Positions 23,773 through 34,710 are shown, counted from the first letter of the stretch. The stretch is 64,000 bases of DNA from Ophiosphaerella korrae (GCA_028456385.1 JALNQF010000022.1:1-64000); one strand, 5' to 3'. Translations and numbers: made by a program. The notes: a model not told the origin generated them from the letters alone.

Positions 23773-23923
23773 GATGAGAGTGGGACCTATTGAGCAATTA
23801 TTAGATAAGATAACAATTGCAAACATAGTGGCAACCTACTCGAACCCACGCCACTTTCGTGACCAGGAGAATGTGCTAAGGAAGACCTTAACCTGGCGCC
23901 ATAACCAACTCGGCCATCTCACC
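23773..23923 (-). tRNA. tRNA-Leu(AAG) gene, interrupted by a 53-nt insertion; probably non-functional or unusual
   Basis: Read on the minus strand from 23923: acceptor GGTGAGA, D-arm GCC...GGC, anticodon stem CCAGG with loop TTAAGGT (anticodon AAG at 23889-23887), a canonical intron after position 37 (17 nt, 23885-23869), stem CCTGG, long class II variable arm CAC-GAAA-GTG, T-stem GTGGG and T-loop TTCGAGT. The matching T-stem CCCAC and acceptor TCTCATC do not follow at once; they lie at 23784-23773 after a 53-nt insertion (23837-23785). Both halves pair fully (one G-T pair in the acceptor). The insertion cuts the end of the B-box, so normal Pol III transcription and folding are doubtful. Confidence 0.75.
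23785..23837 (-). other. Hairpin-containing insertion inside the tRNA-Leu T-arm
   Basis: The 53-nt insert has AGGT at both ends and an internal inverted repeat (GCAATTGTTA, 7-nt loop, TAATAATTGC; one G-T pair). It sits exactly between T-loop position 60 and T-stem position 61. Confidence 0.65.
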
Positions 23924-24742
23924 GAAGTAATGATGAACATTCCATCGTTGCAATGAATATATTCGCGATACAAAAGAATGTCACAGTGGGGCGCCTTCCC
24001 ATGCCCCGCTTTGGAGTATTTTATGCCCACTGAAAGCAGGAACGCTAGAATCAAATAATATATGACACCGCAATACAGATAAGGCGGGTGTGATTTGCGT
24101 CTTGGCGTTATTGAGTATATTAGTTTGGGCCGGTCTATTCACACAATACACACAATAACAGTTTTTGCAGAAGGGACGATTTTGAATCCAAGCATTTTTG
24201 ACACTTTCGACGAGCGTCTTTCATGTCTCTTTTTGCCAACCTGCAGGAACATGTTTGGGTTGAATGACAGTGATTCGCTTCTGCTCCCTTTCTCTACTTG
24301 ATTTGCATCCTTCGTCTCACTGCTTGTTTTTGAATTTCCTCGTTACAACGTTTTTGTCCCTTTTGATGGCTCCTTCCACACTTAATTATGACACAGTATT
24401 CGGCCATCATTTTTATCAGGTAGCCCGTGTACGACCACAGCCTGTGAGTGATATACATGCGTCAGACTGTAGCGTTCACGAGCGATAGGCGATTGGCCCA
24501 TGCTGGACTTAGCTGAAGATACCTGCTCACTATCCGTCGCGTAGCTGCATGATTGGATATTTCTAACGAAGTATACACATCTCATGTCATAAGATGCCTA
24601 GCCTTGCCCGAGAGTTGAGGTTTCCGGCCTTCTTGCTATCACCTCAGGGCTGTCTTCCTTTGCATGTCCTCAGCCTTTATCATCTGTCGATGACAGAGCC
24701 TCGCTGAAGTTACGTCTAGAAGTGTCTCTGTTCTCCGCTCAG

Positions 24743-24750
24743 TATATAAA
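24743..24750 (+). promoter_or_regulatory. TATA box of the micro-exon locus
   Basis: TATATAAA 79 bp upstream of the ATG at 24829, the same spacing as at the other TATA-containing genes in this window. Confidence 0.5.
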
Positions 24751-24828
24751 TGCAGACAACATATTATGATAGGCAAGCACCTGTATAGGCTATAATAGAC
24801 AAAACACACGAATGCTGATCTTCGAGCG

Positions 24829-25832
24829 ATGGGCGATCCTCCTCAGCTGGATCGGAAAAAATCGGGTCAGATTCACAGGTATGATTCTTTCCACAATAAA
24901 ATGAAACCTCGAGTATTAATTCAGCATCAATACTTCAGACCGCGACAGGAACATATTTGTCTGTATGGAAATTCCTCCAACATTAACAGAGCTATCAAGT
25001 GCTAATTTCCAGCGACCTCCAAGCCGCACCAAAGAGAGCATTACATTCATAGGCATGTAAGATTATCCATAGCAAGAAGATTTCTAGGTACTAATATAAT
25101 CTCAACCCTTAAGGCCACATCAGGAACACATTCGTCTGTATGACAGTCCCTTTGCAGTACGAAGAATTCTAAGATCTTGATCTAACCACGTTTTCGTAGG
25201 CCTAGGCTGGAAAGAGGGTACTATATTCACGGGTATGTAAACTCTTGGATAATTGGAAAAACCCTTAGATGTTAATTCATTGCGATTTTCTAGGGAGCGA
25301 CCAGGAAGCGAGCACTATATTCACACGTATGAAAGACCTTCGACAATCATCAGGGCTCTCGAGTACTGATCTACAAGTTTACATTCAGAGAACAGCCAAC
25401 AAGAAGGGGTTACCGATTACAAATCTTCGAATCGTGGTTTTTAAAAGACCCCGAGTTGATTATGTATCAAGTAGGTCAGTTAGGTGGGAACATGTTTTCC
25501 ACTCTAACAACCATGACCAAGGCGATGGGATCCTGAATGCGATTGTGGATATTGACCCGCCCCAGAAACGAGACCCAGAAACAAATGCGCTAGGGAACAT
25601 GATCGCACCAGTTCATGATATGCAAGCCGAAGACTTTACAGACCCAAAAAAAAAAACGACGACCAACTATCAAACACATCAGTTGGTGGCTTCGGCGGTG
25701 GGCTTGTTTAGTGTCAGTCAGCATCTTGAAATGGGGAGGATTATTGATGATGATATTTACAAGAATATGAGTGGCTTTGCAGTCAAAATATATGGCTGGA
25801 GTGATTCTCGTATGAATGTTGTCTGGATGTAG
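24829..25832 (+). CDS. Putative multi-exon gene with tandem micro-exons; function unknown, model uncertain
   Basis: Downstream of a TATA box, ATG at 24829 opens a short exon (to 24878) followed by GTATG. Four or five exon-like pieces follow, each bounded by an AG and a GT (24939-24962, about 25024-25056, 25114-25137, 25200-25232, 25294-25326), of 24 or 33 nt. The last leads into a long open stretch to a stop at 25832 that looks protein-coding (e.g. NAIVDIDPPQKRDPETNALG, FAVKIYGWSDSRMNVVW). In the frame set by the first exon the pieces read alike: PRQEHICL, PHQEHIRL, PRLERGYYIHG, RPGSEHYIHT. The frame of the 3' stretch does not follow simply from that frame and the third piece fits poorly, so the locus may be partly decayed or use splice sites I cannot place. 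Family unknown. Confidence 0.4.
24850..25390 (+). repeat. Six degenerate tandem units of about 84-95 bp
   Basis: Each unit has an exon-like block ending in a variant of ATATTCACxGTATG and an intron-like block with a conserved CTCGAGTAYTRATYT-type element (branch site) and a terminal AG. GTATG (or GCATG) occurs at 24879, 24963, 25053, 25138, 25233 and 25327. Similarity covers both the exon-like and intron-like parts, so whole exon-intron modules were duplicated. Confidence 0.65.
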
Positions 25833-26125
25833 TAGTAAGATACAATTTATGGTCTAAATTCTATCATCTAACTTCGACGACTGGCGTCTGTTCTTATCAT
25901 TCCATCATTGTCTCCAATGTCCATTGCTCGTGCGGTATAGGCGCCTGCGAAGCTGCTGGGCACAAGGCCCTAATACTTCTGTAGGCCTTCTGCAGGCTTC
26001 TGCTATGAGCAGCGATACAAGCACAGTATGTATCACTGTGATCTTAAAGCCCGCGTCCCCTCAAGAGCCCGTACCTGACTACACTATAACATAGCTCCCC
26101 CAGACAAAGTCGTCAACCTTCCCAT

Positions 26126-27514
26126 TCACGTCCGCGCTAAAACATTCCAGGTACTCGATTCCCTAAACACAGGCATCTCAATCTCGCTCGCAGGAGTCGA
26201 CATCTCCGTCCCCGCCGAAGATCCCGACATCCCCGACAGAACACTCGAGCCCTCTGAGTACAATTGCACAAGCGAGTTCTCCGCGGACGACGACCTCGAC
26301 AGCGCAAAAATCTCCTCGTAATCCGGCGCGAATTCCTTGGACGGCTCGCGGGGTGCATACAACGGCAACGGATCGACCTCTTCGTCTTCAAGCGCTGGGG
26401 GGAGCAGGGAGCGTCGGGCACGCGGCGCGATTTCGAGTGGGGTGCTGGAGCGGACGGTGAAGCGTTGGGTGCCGTACTTGATGCATACGGAGATGCCGAG
26501 GGCGTAGCGGCGGGTGATGGTGTAAGTTTTGAAGGTGGGCACGCATTCTGAGTCGTCGATGAGGCGGAAGTTAGAGGTGAGTTGTGTTGTTGTGTTGAAT
26601 GGGATTGGCTGGTTCATGTTGGATTTAGCGATGCAGGTAACATGTTTGGAGACAATGTCTTCGGGTTGGGTGACGCTGTGCCCGCACATGGTCGTGGAAT
26701 ATGTCGAGATGGAGATGGATAGGGAGTCGATGACGCAGCCCTCTTGTGCTTCATTTACAGCGTCTCGTGTATTGCGTAGAGATATTGAGATTGGGATGTG
26801 TTGTGCTGGACTTATTCTTTCGGGATACATAATGCTTGGGATGATCCGAGGCGCGTTGTTCGAGGGGCGAAGAACCTTACTCAGCGCTTTGGTGACTGCT
26901 TTTTGAGAATTATCACCCACATTTTTGGCAGGTTTCCAGGTTTGACCGTATAGTACTACCGATGTGCATCTCGCTTCCCGAGGTAGGTCAACCTCGGGGG
27001 TTGGGTGGTAAGGTAACACGACTCTACATCTCTTCACATCTCTTGATCCAGCTAGAGTTAGCCTTGCCTGTAGAAAGTACGAAATCTGAGCTGCACCGCC
27101 TGGCACATTTGTCTTGAGCTGAAAAGTTGGCGGTAGAGGGTGTGGCTCTTTCAAATAGCTGGCCCCGTGAGCAAGTCGTTTGTAGCGAGGCTCCGTTAAC
27201 TCTGGAAAGATGAACTCGAACGACCATGTATATTTCTTTGGAGACAGCAGCGTTTCTGACGTAATCACCTTCTCTTGGTTGAACAGGCGGATCTTCTCCT
27301 CAAAGTCGCGTCTCGTTGATAGGTTTTTCCCGCCGTTGACATGAAATGGTCTCGAGGTCTTCGTTATACAATTGCCAGCAAATACGATCCCGAATGACGC
27401 AATCCTTTGCTCCTCCTCCACAGCTAGAATAACTCTTCCCGTGACTGTTTCTCCCCTCTTATACACCTTATCGCTATCACCATCGACGATGACCCGTACA
27501 GCTGGTACTGCCAT
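26126..27514 (-). CDS. Alpha-arrestin (arrestin-related trafficking adaptor)
   Basis: Single exon, 462 aa. Arrestin-related adaptors bind HECT ubiquitin ligase Rsp5 and direct ubiquitination and endocytosis of plasma-membrane transporters. The N-terminal arrestin fold is visible at residues about 5-170 (VRVIVDGDSDKVYKRGETVT, GRVILAVEEEQRIASFGIVF, SYFLQARL) and a C-terminal arrestin domain at about 240-385. The Pro-rich tail has LPLYAP and FAPDYEE, which could act as PY-like motifs, then a Ser-rich disordered end. The start MAVPAV has a strong AAAATGG context; the next in-frame ATG upstream (27580) has a weak context and would add 22 residues. Confidence 0.85.
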   Translation of the reverse strand: MAVPAVRVIVDGDSDKVYKRGETVTGRVILAVEEEQRIASFGIVFAGNCITKTSRPFHVNGGKNLSTRRDFEEKIRLFNQEKVITSETLLSPKKYTWSFEFIFPELTEPRYKRLAHGASYLKEPHPLPPTFQLKTNVPGGAAQISYFLQARLTLAGSRDVKRCRVVLPYHPTPEVDLPREARCTSVVLYGQTWKPAKNVGDNSQKAVTKALSKVLRPSNNAPRIIPSIMYPERISPAQHIPISISLRNTRDAVNEAQEGCVIDSLSISISTYSTTMCGHSVTQPEDIVSKHVTCIAKSNMNQPIPFNTTTQLTSNFRLIDDSECVPTFKTYTITRRYALGISVCIKYGTQRFTVRSSTPLEIAPRARRSLLPPALEDEEVDPLPLYAPREPSKEFAPDYEEIFALSRSSSAENSLVQLYSEGSSVLSGMSGSSAGTEMSTPASEIEMPVFRESSTWNVLART

Positions 27515-29194
27515 TTTGTGTGAAACTTTGGGGGATCTGCAAAAGAGCCCATGCAGGGACTCAGCTAGGTTATAATGCATCTGGAAGACGTTTACGATTC
27601 GTCCATGCACTAGGCACGCGGGTCAGCAGTACGGTCCGGATTGGGGGAGCGTTTGCCGGGTTGTAGGCTTGCCAAGCAATGTGGAAGTTCTTAGGCATGC
27701 AACAACGAAAGTGATAAACTAACGATAATGGAAAGTGATGTGTTGGAAAGAGGCTGAGCCAGGGGATTTCATTTCATATACCTATCTGCCCTTGCTTTGA
27801 TAGCCATTTGAGACACATCTTATCAAGCAAGCATCAGGGACGTTGATGCCTCACGTTGTGCTTGAACAACTCATTCGGTGTCGAGGCTCCGTAAGGATAA
27901 TCGTGGTGCTGAACCCAGTGTCCATGGAACTATCTGCGGCTGACGTTTCGAGATACACAAGTGAGACCAATACCAACCAAGCATTCAGCTCGCCTTTGAT
28001 ATGCCAAAAGTGGTAGAGTTGGCCCGCTTTCTTTTTTCGTGTCCATCCTGCCGAGAATCTTGAAGAACGGAATGTGGCCAAGGGGGCGTGGGCTCTTGGC
28101 CTGTAGTCTAGATCAGCCACATTCTTACCCCACTGCCCCGCCATATCTGTCAAGGCTGAGGGCTACCAGCGTTTGGGTCTGGCATCGCCAGTAGGCCCTT
28201 ACGATACCACAGTCTTGGGAACTAAATAGTGGATTGGTCAGAATTGGATACACATGCTGATAGTGCGCGGGGGATCAAGCTGTTGAAGACTCGAGGAAAC
28301 CTGGGTGCGGGGACATGCGTGGTTTGGGTACCCCAGCCGAGCCACGCTCAGCAATCGTGTCTAGGCGATGAGTAGCTACAAGCCTGATTGCACCCAGGAG
28401 CACCTTGGCAACTTACGACGCCCGATGCGGTCCGACTCTCCAGAGAAGGATCCGGAGAAATGGAGACTGTGTGGCGATCAAGTTCATTGATTATAGCATT
28501 CAAGGCTTGGGGCGAGCACAGTGTGCAGACGGCGTGAATGGCCGTGGATGCATACAAGGAATCATGGTGATGTTCATGTAAGTGACAGTGAGGCACTCGA
28601 AAGACAATAATAGAAGTACGAGTCTATTAATTAGTATATTGGTTGTGGTGTGACTCTGGGGGGGTGGGCCTCGGCAAGTTGCAGCATATCGATAAGCGTA
28701 AGGGTAAACGGAAGTTGAGTGTCGTGCAACAGCGCCTATCCAGGGAATCCAGCTGTTAAGGACCCAACATATCTATAGAAAAGCCTCTTCGCACTCATAA
28801 GGTCCTGGGATGCTTGACATGACAGCATGGCACCTTCTGGGCTAGAATTGAATGAATGAGAAGGCTATTTCTTGATGCCTCTGAAGGAAGGTGGGCGAAT
28901 GGGGCATTTGTCAACACAATAATAACGTGCCAAAGGTAAATGAGCACAAACCACCAAGGAGATGCATCCCTATTGCGACGTCACGGCTCCTAGACTCCCG
29001 GGTAATGTTGTAGGATTTTGAGTTTGGCCATGATCTGTGCGCGGTCCTTGACGCGCCTTCACGCGTCGCACAAAAGTTGCCCGGCTCACTATTGGCTGCC
29101 ATCCTAGACCAAACACCGTCCTCGCTTGACAGCCATCTACCCATAGATGGTACTCTTCACAGCGCAAGAAAGCTAATTTCGAACCACAGCCGCA
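27515..29194. promoter_or_regulatory. Divergent intergenic region, arrestin / Dpb4
   Basis: About 1.7 kb between two divergent starts. No gene or RNA was recognised in it; open frames are short and lack coding character. Confidence 0.4.
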
Positions 29195-30026
29195 ATGCCT
29201 CCACGCAAGAACAATGCCTCCACCGCCCCAGAAGAAGATATCCCCGCCCCAAAGTCGGTACCCAAAGAAGCCAGAGACGACACACTTGGCGTCGAGGTAT
29301 GCGCACATGTTCAAGCACACAGCCTGCGCAGAACCAAGCTTGTTGACACACTTCAGGACCTCAACCTCCCCAAATCAATTGTCCAGCGCCTAGCCAAAGG
29401 CGTTCTACCACCCAACACGCAAATCCAAAAAGATGCACTACTCGCCATGTCCAAGAGCGCAACTGTCTTCGTCAGCTATATCACATCATGGTGAATGCCA
29501 CCCGTATAACCTCACACCCAACCTCCCAATGCTGATTCACATACTCAGTGCCGCCGAACATGCCTCACGCTCTGGCAAAAAGACAGTCATGCCAAAGGAC
29601 GTGTTTGACGCTATGTCCGAGCTCGAATTCGACTTTATGCTCCCGCGCCTTGAAGCCGAAGTCACAAAGTTCACGTCCATACAGGCTGATAAACGAAACA
29701 CGTACCGTAAGAAGGTACGTGAGGAGAAGAGGGCTGTGAAGGATCGGGTGGGGCCAGACGGTGCGATGGCGGTAAGGGGTGGTGTTGAAGATAGTCCGCC
29801 TGCAGCAAAACGGGCGAGGCTGGATGGCGAGGGCGGTGCGAGCGAGGATGAGGGCGCAGAGGAGGGGGATGAGGCGGTGGATGTGGAAGATGAGGAGGTG
29901 GAGGATGATGATATTGAAGAGGATGAGGACGAGGGTAGGGAAGAGGCCATGACGGAGGATTTGCTGGAGGACAAAGAGGACAAGGATGAGGACGATGAGA
30001 TGGGAGATGGGGATGAGAGCGATTAA
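29195..30026 (+). CDS. DPB4: Histone-fold protein, DNA polymerase epsilon subunit Dpb4/POLE3-like
   Basis: Exons 29195-29296, 29357-29490, 29549-30026; 237 aa. Dpb4 pairs through its histone fold with Dpb3-type partners in DNA polymerase epsilon and with ISWI-type partners in CHRAC-like remodellers. The CBF/NF-YB histone fold spans residues about 35-110: DLNLPKSIVQRLAKGVLPPN, KDALLAMSKSATVFVSYITS and KTVMPKDVFDAMSELEFDFM. A basic helix (TYRKKVREEKRAVKDR) follows and the last 80 residues are almost wholly Asp/Glu, typical for this subunit. Intron 1 is 60 nt and has no in-frame stop, so it could be misread as coding; removing it joins VE to DLNLP as the family requires. Convergent with REV7, 124 bp apart. 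Confidence 0.9.
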
Positions 30027-30150
30027 AAGGGTGACGTGCATTGCATTGGGCGGCGTTTTGGGCGGCTTGTGTTGGCGAAGGAAGAGATATCCATGATGAG
30101 TTGCTTTATGGCAAAATGCTGAGGATTGTTTACAACAAGTTCAGGAGCAC

Positions 30151-31014
30151 TCACGCCGAGCTCGCAAAGCTCGTCTTCGCACTATCCTTCTCCCAAAGTT
30201 CAAACTTGGCTTTCCCCTCTTCTATCCACGTCTCAAATCTGAACACGCCTGCTACCACACTCCGAATAGGCGTGACCTTCACGCCACCCAAATCACTACC
30301 CTCCTCAGTTTTTCTTCTTCTCCCACTTTGTTCGTCTTTCTCTTCGTCTTCGTCACGCACCATAGCTTTCCGTCCCGCCTTTTGCAGACTCGGTTGCACT
30401 GGAATCCAAGGCTGGGGATGCCGTATCGGCGGATCAACCTGCGCGTCATCCTTCAATTCCATACTGACATTGAAAGAGCAGTTTGGCGGCAGGGGAATGA
30501 GTTGTGCCGTCCGCGTAGTAAGCGTAATGAGCGCGGCGCGAAACTGTTCAGACAGATCGACATCCACACCAGCGTCTAGTTCTTTCTGCTTGTGTTTGGG
30601 GCGAACAAAGGCATTTGAGGCCTCGGAGTCGTTGTCGGAAGACCCGTCCTCCCATTCAATCTCCATGTTTCGTTCGTCCTTGCTCACGACGGGGAAAGCC
30701 GAGACGTCAAACATGTAGCGCTCCATGATCTGCGCGCTGCCGGATTTGCTGGCCGCGCTGTCGCCATAGCTGAAAACTACTATGCTGATGCGGGACACGG
30801 TGCCTTGGAGTATTTCTTCGCGGACTGCAGAGATGGCGTCGCGTATCCATTCGCAGACCATAGGGTGGCGCGACTGGTACACTGAGGTGTTGTGGAAGCG
30901 CGAGTTGACGAATGAGGTCCGTGGATAGAGGGAGCGTAGATAGAGGAGGGTGTGGGTGTATGCGGCGAGGAAGGAGGTGAAGGCGGCGAGCGTGTCGAGG
31001 TAGGTGGGCGCCAT
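30151..31014 (-). CDS. REV7: HORMA-domain protein, Rev7/MAD2L2-like
   Basis: Single exon, 287 aa. Rev7 is the regulatory subunit of DNA polymerase zeta in translesion synthesis; it wraps a partner peptide with its HORMA seatbelt. HORMA features run from residue 5: LDTLAAFTSFLAAYTHTLLY, LRSLYPRTSFVNSRFHNTSV, HPMVCEWIRDAISAVREEIL and RISIVVFSYG. The region after about residue 110 is broken up by two charged disordered inserts (about 115-145 and 205-235), longer than in yeast Rev7, and the seatbelt end reads VVAGVFRFETWIEEGKAKFE. The start codon is the first ATG of the conserved N-terminus. It is divergent from the KAP114 homologue. Confidence 0.88.
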   Translation of the reverse strand: MAPTYLDTLAAFTSFLAAYTHTLLYLRSLYPRTSFVNSRFHNTSVYQSRHPMVCEWIRDAISAVREEILQGTVSRISIVVFSYGDSAASKSGSAQIMERYMFDVSAFPVVSKDERNMEIEWEDGSSDNDSEASNAFVRPKHKQKELDAGVDVDLSEQFRAALITLTTRTAQLIPLPPNCSFNVSMELKDDAQVDPPIRHPQPWIPVQPSLQKAGRKAMVRDEDEEKDEQSGRRRKTEEGSDLGGVKVTPIRSVVAGVFRFETWIEEGKAKFELWEKDSAKTSFASSA

Positions 31015-31523
31015 GCTGCGTGGTTGTGGTTGTTCAGCCTATGGATGCATTGGCTGGTATAGACGCGTGCTCGCGGTTGTGCTTGGTATTTTGTTCTCGA
31101 CATTCTCAGGAATCGCGACGTTGGGCCGAAGGATGCGGTTGTGGGGAGCAAGGTGAGCATGTGCGAGGCCGTGCTCGGCAACCACGCATCACTCTATGCG
31201 CGCCAATCGATTGGTTTGCAATTGCATTCACGCATTGGAATCACACAGGCACCTGGGGAAGTAGGTAGGTCTATCTCGACTGTCTATGCCACACATTCAC
31301 ACACTGGACATCAGCTTGCGCGTCTCGGCTGCACCCCACTCCCCACTCTGTGCCACGGCGGTGCCCCGCATCTCCGGTCGCGCGTTTCTTTCTGCCGCCA
31401 AGTAGCCGTTGAAGCCAACAACAAACGCGTCGATTCCCCAGAACCCCTTCGTGAACTGAACGTGTCGGGTAACGCTAGAGGTCCTGACCGACTAGCTCTG
31501 TGCCTGCACGCACGCCCCAAGCC
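31015..31523. promoter_or_regulatory. Bidirectional promoter region, REV7 / KAP114
   Basis: 509 bp between the two divergent starts; no TATA box or gene seen. Confidence 0.5.
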
Positions 31524-34500
31524 ATGGAGGACCAGCTAGTGCAGCTGCTCTCTGCCACCCAGACTGCCACCGACGCCCCTCGTAAACACGCCGAGCAGCA
31601 GCTTCTCTCGTACTATGGCCACCAGGAACTCCCCCTAGGGCTCGTAAACATTGCCTGCCACGACACGGTCCCTATCAACATCCGCCAGGCCGCCCTGCTG
31701 TATCTCAAGCAGCTCGTCCTGGCCGGATGGAGCAATAACTTTGAGGAGTACAAGGGCCAGGTGCTCGTCACCGAGGAAAACAAGTGCCTCATCCGCCAAC
31801 AGCTGCTCGCCCTCGCCACTACCGACCAGCTCGAGCGCAAGCTCAAAGCCGCCACTGGCCTTGTCGTCAGCAAGATTGCCAACGCCGACTATCCAGACCA
31901 ATGGCCCGACCTTCTCGACAACCTCCTACAACTCATACCCGTTGCAACCGACGGACAGCTGCACGGCGCACTCAAAGTCCTCAAAGAGCTGGTCGACGAC
32001 TGCTTCAATGAACACACCTTCTTTGGGGTAGCCACTCGGCTTGTCAAAGTCGTCTACGATGTGGCTGTCAACGAGCAGCGGAGACCGGTCTTGAGGGCAC
32101 TGGCTTGCAGCGTATTCCGCGGCTGTTTCGATATCCTCGAAATGGTGCTGGAGGATCACAAGGCAACTGTCAAGGGATTTGCAGACGAGATTTTGAAAGA
32201 CTGGATCCCCTTCTTCATCGTCGCCTTGAAGACAAGGCTACCGGAACCGCCATCGTATGAAGACGAAGAAGCAGAATCAGCAGAATCAGAGGCGTACAAA
32301 GGACGTGTCGCTCTCAAGCTACAGGTAGTCAAAGTAGGCACTCGAGCGAATGCATCACCTGCAATCAGCACATGCTGACCCTTTAGATCCTCATGCGCAT
32401 ACGCTCCGTCTTCCCTGCTATCCTGGCGCCGCAGAGCCTCGTGCTTTTCCAAGCAACCTGGGAAGAGTTGTCACTGCTCCAACCTGCATACTCACTCATG
32501 TACATCCGAGAGGAGCGCCAGAGCAGACTGGAGGATGCTGATGGACTACCATACACTCTTGATTTCCTTGTTCTAGAAGAACTCGATTTCATGCAGGCAT
32601 GTCTACGAGCGTCTCCTGTTCGCGCGCAGCTGGAGCAAGAACTCGCGGCTCAACGTCCAGAGTCTTCATGGGTGACCGAGGTTATGAAGCTTGCGGTTGC
32701 TTATGCACAGATCACCACAGAAGAGGAAGGACTATGGGATATTGATGTCAACGTATTCTTGAGTGAAGAGACAAGCGTGACTGCTAACTACACTCCCCGA
32801 ACAGCATGCGGCGACCTCATTATCAAGCTTGGCGAGTGGCTCACGGAGCCCACCATCAACGGCCTTCTCTCTTACACCAGAGCACTCTATTCCGAGGCTA
32901 ACGACTGGAAAGCCAAGGAAGCGGCCTTGTATGTTCTAAATCAGCTGCTCAACGACTTCCAAGACGTGGAAAAGCAAATCAATGCGGAAGCAGCAAGTGG
33001 CTTTGTTGACTTTATTCGCTTCGCTATGGGGCAGTCAGACCCCTTTCTACGAGCTCGCGGTTATCTTGTTGCTGGTAGCTTAACAAGGACATCTGGAAAT
33101 GCTCTACAGCAGCTTGCAGCCTCTTTCCTTGAAGCGTCACTACAAGCTATTCCTAATGACAAGTCTGATGTAGTTCAGGTTTCGTGCATTCGTGCCATGC
33201 AACTATACCTCCAGGCACTGCCACACTCCATCACGCAACCATTACAAGGCGCTATCATCACCGCAATCACCGACTATCTTTCGGCTCAAGATCTACAGGA
33301 ACTTGCAGATAGCGACGATCTCATGGTCACTTTGGTCGAAACCCTCAGAGATGCCATCCTTATCGACACACGGATATGTATTACCGCAAACGGATTGGAT
33401 ACATTATTCCAAGTGGCTAGTTACGGCGCGAATAACTTTCAGCTTGCAACGTTGGTCAACGAGGCCTTTGAAGAGGTGACACAGTCGATCGCTCAAATGG
33501 GTGGAGACGCATACGTCCAACTTTGTACTCGAGTTTTGCCATCACTCACCGGCGCTTTTGATGTCGGCAGTCTTACTGAAGAGAATGCGTTATGTAACTT
33601 GGCTGCAGACCTGCTCTCTGTACTTGCTGAGCATGGCCCCGAACCGCTTCCAGCTGGATTTGTCGCAACTACCATGCCAAAACTTACTCGACTTCTTTTA
33701 GGTAGCAGCGACGAAGAGCTTCTCAAATCGGCAACTATAGCTGTGAAGAATATCCTCTCACACGATCATCAACAGCTATTCGAATGGCGAGACGACACAG
33801 GAAAGCCTGGCCTCGAAGTAGCTTTGGTCATTGTCTCGCGACTACTGTCCTCTTGCTCCGCTCATGCCGCTGGCGAAGTCGGCGCGCTCGCTGCCGAGGT
33901 TGTGGAGAAGGCAGGTCACGAAAGGCTAGGTCCATATCTTGAAGAGCTCTTACGAAGTGTAGCTGTACGGTTGTCTGAGGCAGGCCATGCGCCATTCATC
34001 CAAAGTTTGACCCTTGTTTTTGCTCGACTGAGCTTAAACCACGCTTCCGAAGTTGTTGAATTCCTCGCTCGACAAGATATCGGTGGCCAAAATGGGTTGC
34101 AAGTGGTCATGGCCAAGTGGCTCGAGAACTCAATCAATTTTGCCGGATACGATGAAATCCGCCAAAACGTTATTGCACTCTCGAAGCTGTACGATCTCAA
34201 AGATCCCCGACTAGCTCAAGTCGAAGTCAAAGGTGATTTAATCCCCAACACAGATGGCCGTATCATGACCCGAAGCCGTGCTAAAACCAGTACGTACTCC
34301 TCGCGCCATCCATCAAATTCCACCACTAACATCCCATAGATCCAGACCGATGGTCCATCGTCCCCGCCACCCTCAAAATCCTCAAAGTCCTCATCGTCGA
34401 ACTCCAATCCGCCTCGGGCGCCCCCCTCGACGCCGACGCCGCCGCCGCCCTCGCCGATGACGACGGCTCTGATGACGCCGACTGGGAAGACGAACTGAAC

Positions 34501-34710
34501 CCTTTTGTCGACCTCAGCTCGGGCTTCAGCAAGGAACAGCTCATGGCTTTTGCTGCGGAGGAGCCGGGCGCTAGCCGCCAGCGCGACGACGAGACGCAGG
34601 GGTTTTTAGTCGAGTTTTTTAAGCACGCTGCTACGACGCAGGAGTTTGCGGAGGAGTTCAATTTGTTGAGTGAGGAGGAGAAGCAACGGTTGAGGGACAG
34701 TGCGGCATAA
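31524..34710 (+). CDS. KAP114: Importin-9/Kap114-type karyopherin
   Basis: Exons 31524-32324, 32387-34289, 34340-34710; 1024 aa. Importin-beta family receptor; importin-9/Kap114 carries histones H2A-H2B, TBP and ribosomal proteins into the nucleus under Ran control. The N-terminal importin domain is seen at residues about 20-95 (AEQQLLSYYGHQELPLGLVN, IRQAALLYLKQLVLAGW), followed by HEAT-like helical pairs throughout. Near the C-terminus is the acidic loop (DDDGSDDADWEDELNPF) expected for this subfamily, and the end is helical and Glu-rich. Length is as in the family (about 1000-1040). Both introns (62 and 50 nt) are needed: intron 2 joins KT to NPDRWSIVPATLK. The start is the first ATG with a helical N-terminus (MEDQLVQLL). 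Confidence 0.93.

Noticed and set aside
27515..27580. N-terminal extension of the arrestin from the ATG at 27580
   Set aside because: Weak start context and a Cys/His-containing leader not typical for arrestins; MAVPAV at 27514 preferred.
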